Part shown: positions 63,155 to 64,000 of the stretch, one piece after another | Numbering within the stretch: position 1 is the first letter of the stretch | How the letters are laid out: every line of letters begins with the position of its first letter | DNA from: Pseudomonadota bacterium | GTDB taxonomy: Bacteria; Pseudomonadota; Alphaproteobacteria; Rhodospirillales; Magnetospirillaceae | Length of the DNA: 64,000 nt | Direction of reading: 5' to 3' | Assembly (NCBI GenBank): GCA_021781575.1 | Contig: JAJXWP010000014.1 | Coordinates: forward strand, 1 to 64,000 | Position numbers and translations under genes: made by a program | Notes under the pieces: generated by a model | The model's database searches: none | Told to the model about the DNA's origin: nothing | Seen by the model: only the letters and a program-made list of their open reading frames with translations

Positions 63155-63375
63155 TCGGGAATGGGGCCCGAGTGAAGTTCACCGAAGCCTCCCGCAGCCC
63201 GCTGCGTTTCGGGCCGGCGCTCTGACGCCCGCCTGCCGTTTTCCCGTTCTTCCCTTTACGCCGTCAGCACAAAAAGGTAGGGGAATTGAAGCGCCCTTCG
63301 AGCGGTGAATGATGGCGCGGGCATCCACCGCGTCGACAGCCCCGCCGCCCGCGCCGACAGGGAGGTTTCATTTCG

Positions 63376-64000
63376 GTGAACGAAGCGATCGTCGTCGTCA
63401 ACATCCTCGGTGCGGCATCCCTGCTGTTGTGGGGGCTGCGCATGGTCAGCACCGGTGTTACCCGCACTTTCGGGGGCGATCTGCGACATTGGATCAATAT
63501 CGGCACCGGCAACCGCACGACGGCGCTGCTGACCGGGGCGGCCGTCACCATCGCTTTGCAGAGCAGCACCGCAACATGCCTGATGTCTGCGTCCTTCGCG
63601 GGCCGCGGCCTGATGACGGCCGCCACCGCGCAGTCGATCATGCTGGGGGCCAATATCGGCACCAGCCTGGTGGCCAAGCTGCTCACCTTCAATGTCGGGC
63701 CGTTGTCGGCGTTGCTTGTGCTGGTCGGCATGGCTTTATTCCGCTCGGGCGAAGGAAAGCGGCGCCACATGGCGCGAATTTTCATCGGTCTCGGCTTGAT
63801 GCTGCTGTCGTTGCACCTGCTGGACGGCGCATCGGAACCGTTGCGTGATTCGCCGCGATTGCGCCAGGTGCTGCACGATCTCGACGGCCTGTGGCTGGTC
63901 GGTTTGATCCTCGCGGCCCTGATCGCCATGGCGGCGCATTCAAGCATCGCTTCGATCCTGCTGATCCTCCCCTTGGCGGCGAAGGGCGATTTCAGCCTGT
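63376..64000 (+). CDS. Na/Pi cotransporter family protein (partial)
   Basis: The open frame runs off the window end, giving 208 residues. The protein resembles the NptA/YjbB Na-dependent phosphate transporter family, with LGAASLLLWGLRMVSTGVTRTFG near the N-terminus, the signature QSSTATCLM (about 67-75) and a matching second HSSIASILL (about 192-200). It probably moves phosphate across the inner membrane. The start is GTG at 63376, preceded by GGGAGG with about 10 bases between. A PhoU-like tail may follow outside the window. Confidence 0.82.
   Translation, partial: MNEAIVVVNILGAASLLLWGLRMVSTGVTRTFGGDLRHWINIGTGNRTTALLTGAAVTIALQSSTATCLMSASFAGRGLMTAATAQSIMLGANIGTSLVAKLLTFNVGPLSALLVLVGMALFRSGEGKRRHMARIFIGLGLMLLSLHLLDGASEPLRDSPRLRQVLHDLDGLWLVGLILAALIAMAAHSSIASILLILPLAAKGDFSL

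Noticed and set aside
1-64000. tRNA genes, rRNA genes, CRISPR arrays and insertion sequences
   Set aside because: No T-loop plus acceptor pairing, rRNA-like segments, regularly spaced repeats or transposase-like proteins were found on reading; a tRNA scan could still find something missed.

Overview
The window is high-GC DNA, densely coded, with strong Shine-Dalgarno sites and frequent ATGA start/stop overlaps. The gene set is a form II RuBisCO (cbbM) with CbbR and Calvin-cycle genes, a complete oxidative-type dsr sulfur-oxidation cluster, and an anaerobic phenylacetate (pad) cluster. Together these suggest a facultatively autotrophic, sulfur-oxidising, denitrifying or phototrophic alphaproteobacterium of the Rhodospirillales, in the Magnetospirillum/Phaeospirillum range. 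That placement is inference from gene content and protein style. No rRNA, tRNA, CRISPR array, insertion sequence or magnetosome gene was seen.

Layout. 1-4.6 kb: a dispersed palindromic repeat, an ELM1-family protein, two RluA-type pseudouridine synthases, a response regulator with a degenerate receiver, and a ketopantoate reductase. 4.7-14.9 kb: an L-lactate permease, two chemoreceptors flanking a family-4 glycosidase, an AEC transporter and several small unknown proteins. 15.0-22.6 kb: the Calvin-cycle locus, with cbbM and cbbR on the minus strand and cbbE-cbbF-cbbP-(repeat)-cbbT on the plus strand. 22.6-25.5 kb: siroheme supply and sulfur export (CbiX/SirB-like chelatase, TSUP transporter, uroporphyrinogen-III methyltransferase) and a 78-residue protein of unknown function. 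25.9-40.9 kb: dsrABEFHCMKLJOP, a TrpD2-like transferase, dsrN, a TusA-like protein, an SQR-like flavoprotein and a DUF1641 protein, ending in a long hairpin. 41-44.5 kb: a cysteine-containing ArsR regulator, a DUF4136 lipoprotein, and an FTR1 permease-cupredoxin-outer-membrane-protein iron cluster. 44.5-48.3 kb: a stress group (FtsH paralogue, BON protein, HPF/cold-shock fusion, small acidic protein). 48.3-63.2 kb: a phenylacetate-CoA ligase, a minus-strand operon for phenylglyoxylate dehydrogenase (padEFGHI) with a thioesterase and an unusual acyl-CoA-synthetase-like protein, and a plus-strand operon padBCD-fdhD. The window ends inside a Na/Pi cotransporter.

How the genes fit together. Reverse-type sulfite reductase DsrAB needs siroheme, which the neighbouring methyltransferase and chelatase can help make and DsrN can amidate. 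DsrEFH, TusA and DsrC pass sulfur, DsrMKJOP links DsrC to the quinone pool, and DsrL links DsrAB to pyridine nucleotides. Electrons from sulfur can drive CO2 fixation through the adjacent cbb genes. The pad genes take phenylacetate to phenylacetyl-CoA, phenylglyoxylate and benzoyl-CoA; benzoyl-CoA breakdown genes are not in the window.

The observations most worth following up are a 16-base element shared by the methyltransferase and dsrA upstream regions; a TrpD2-like gene inserted between dsrP and dsrN; the TusA/SQR-like/DUF1641 tail of the dsr cluster; a shared CTGTATCAC element upstream of paaK and between the pad operons; a synthetase-like protein in the pad operon whose domains look permuted and whose ATP-grasp part looks truncated; and the FTR1-cupredoxin-OMP cluster.
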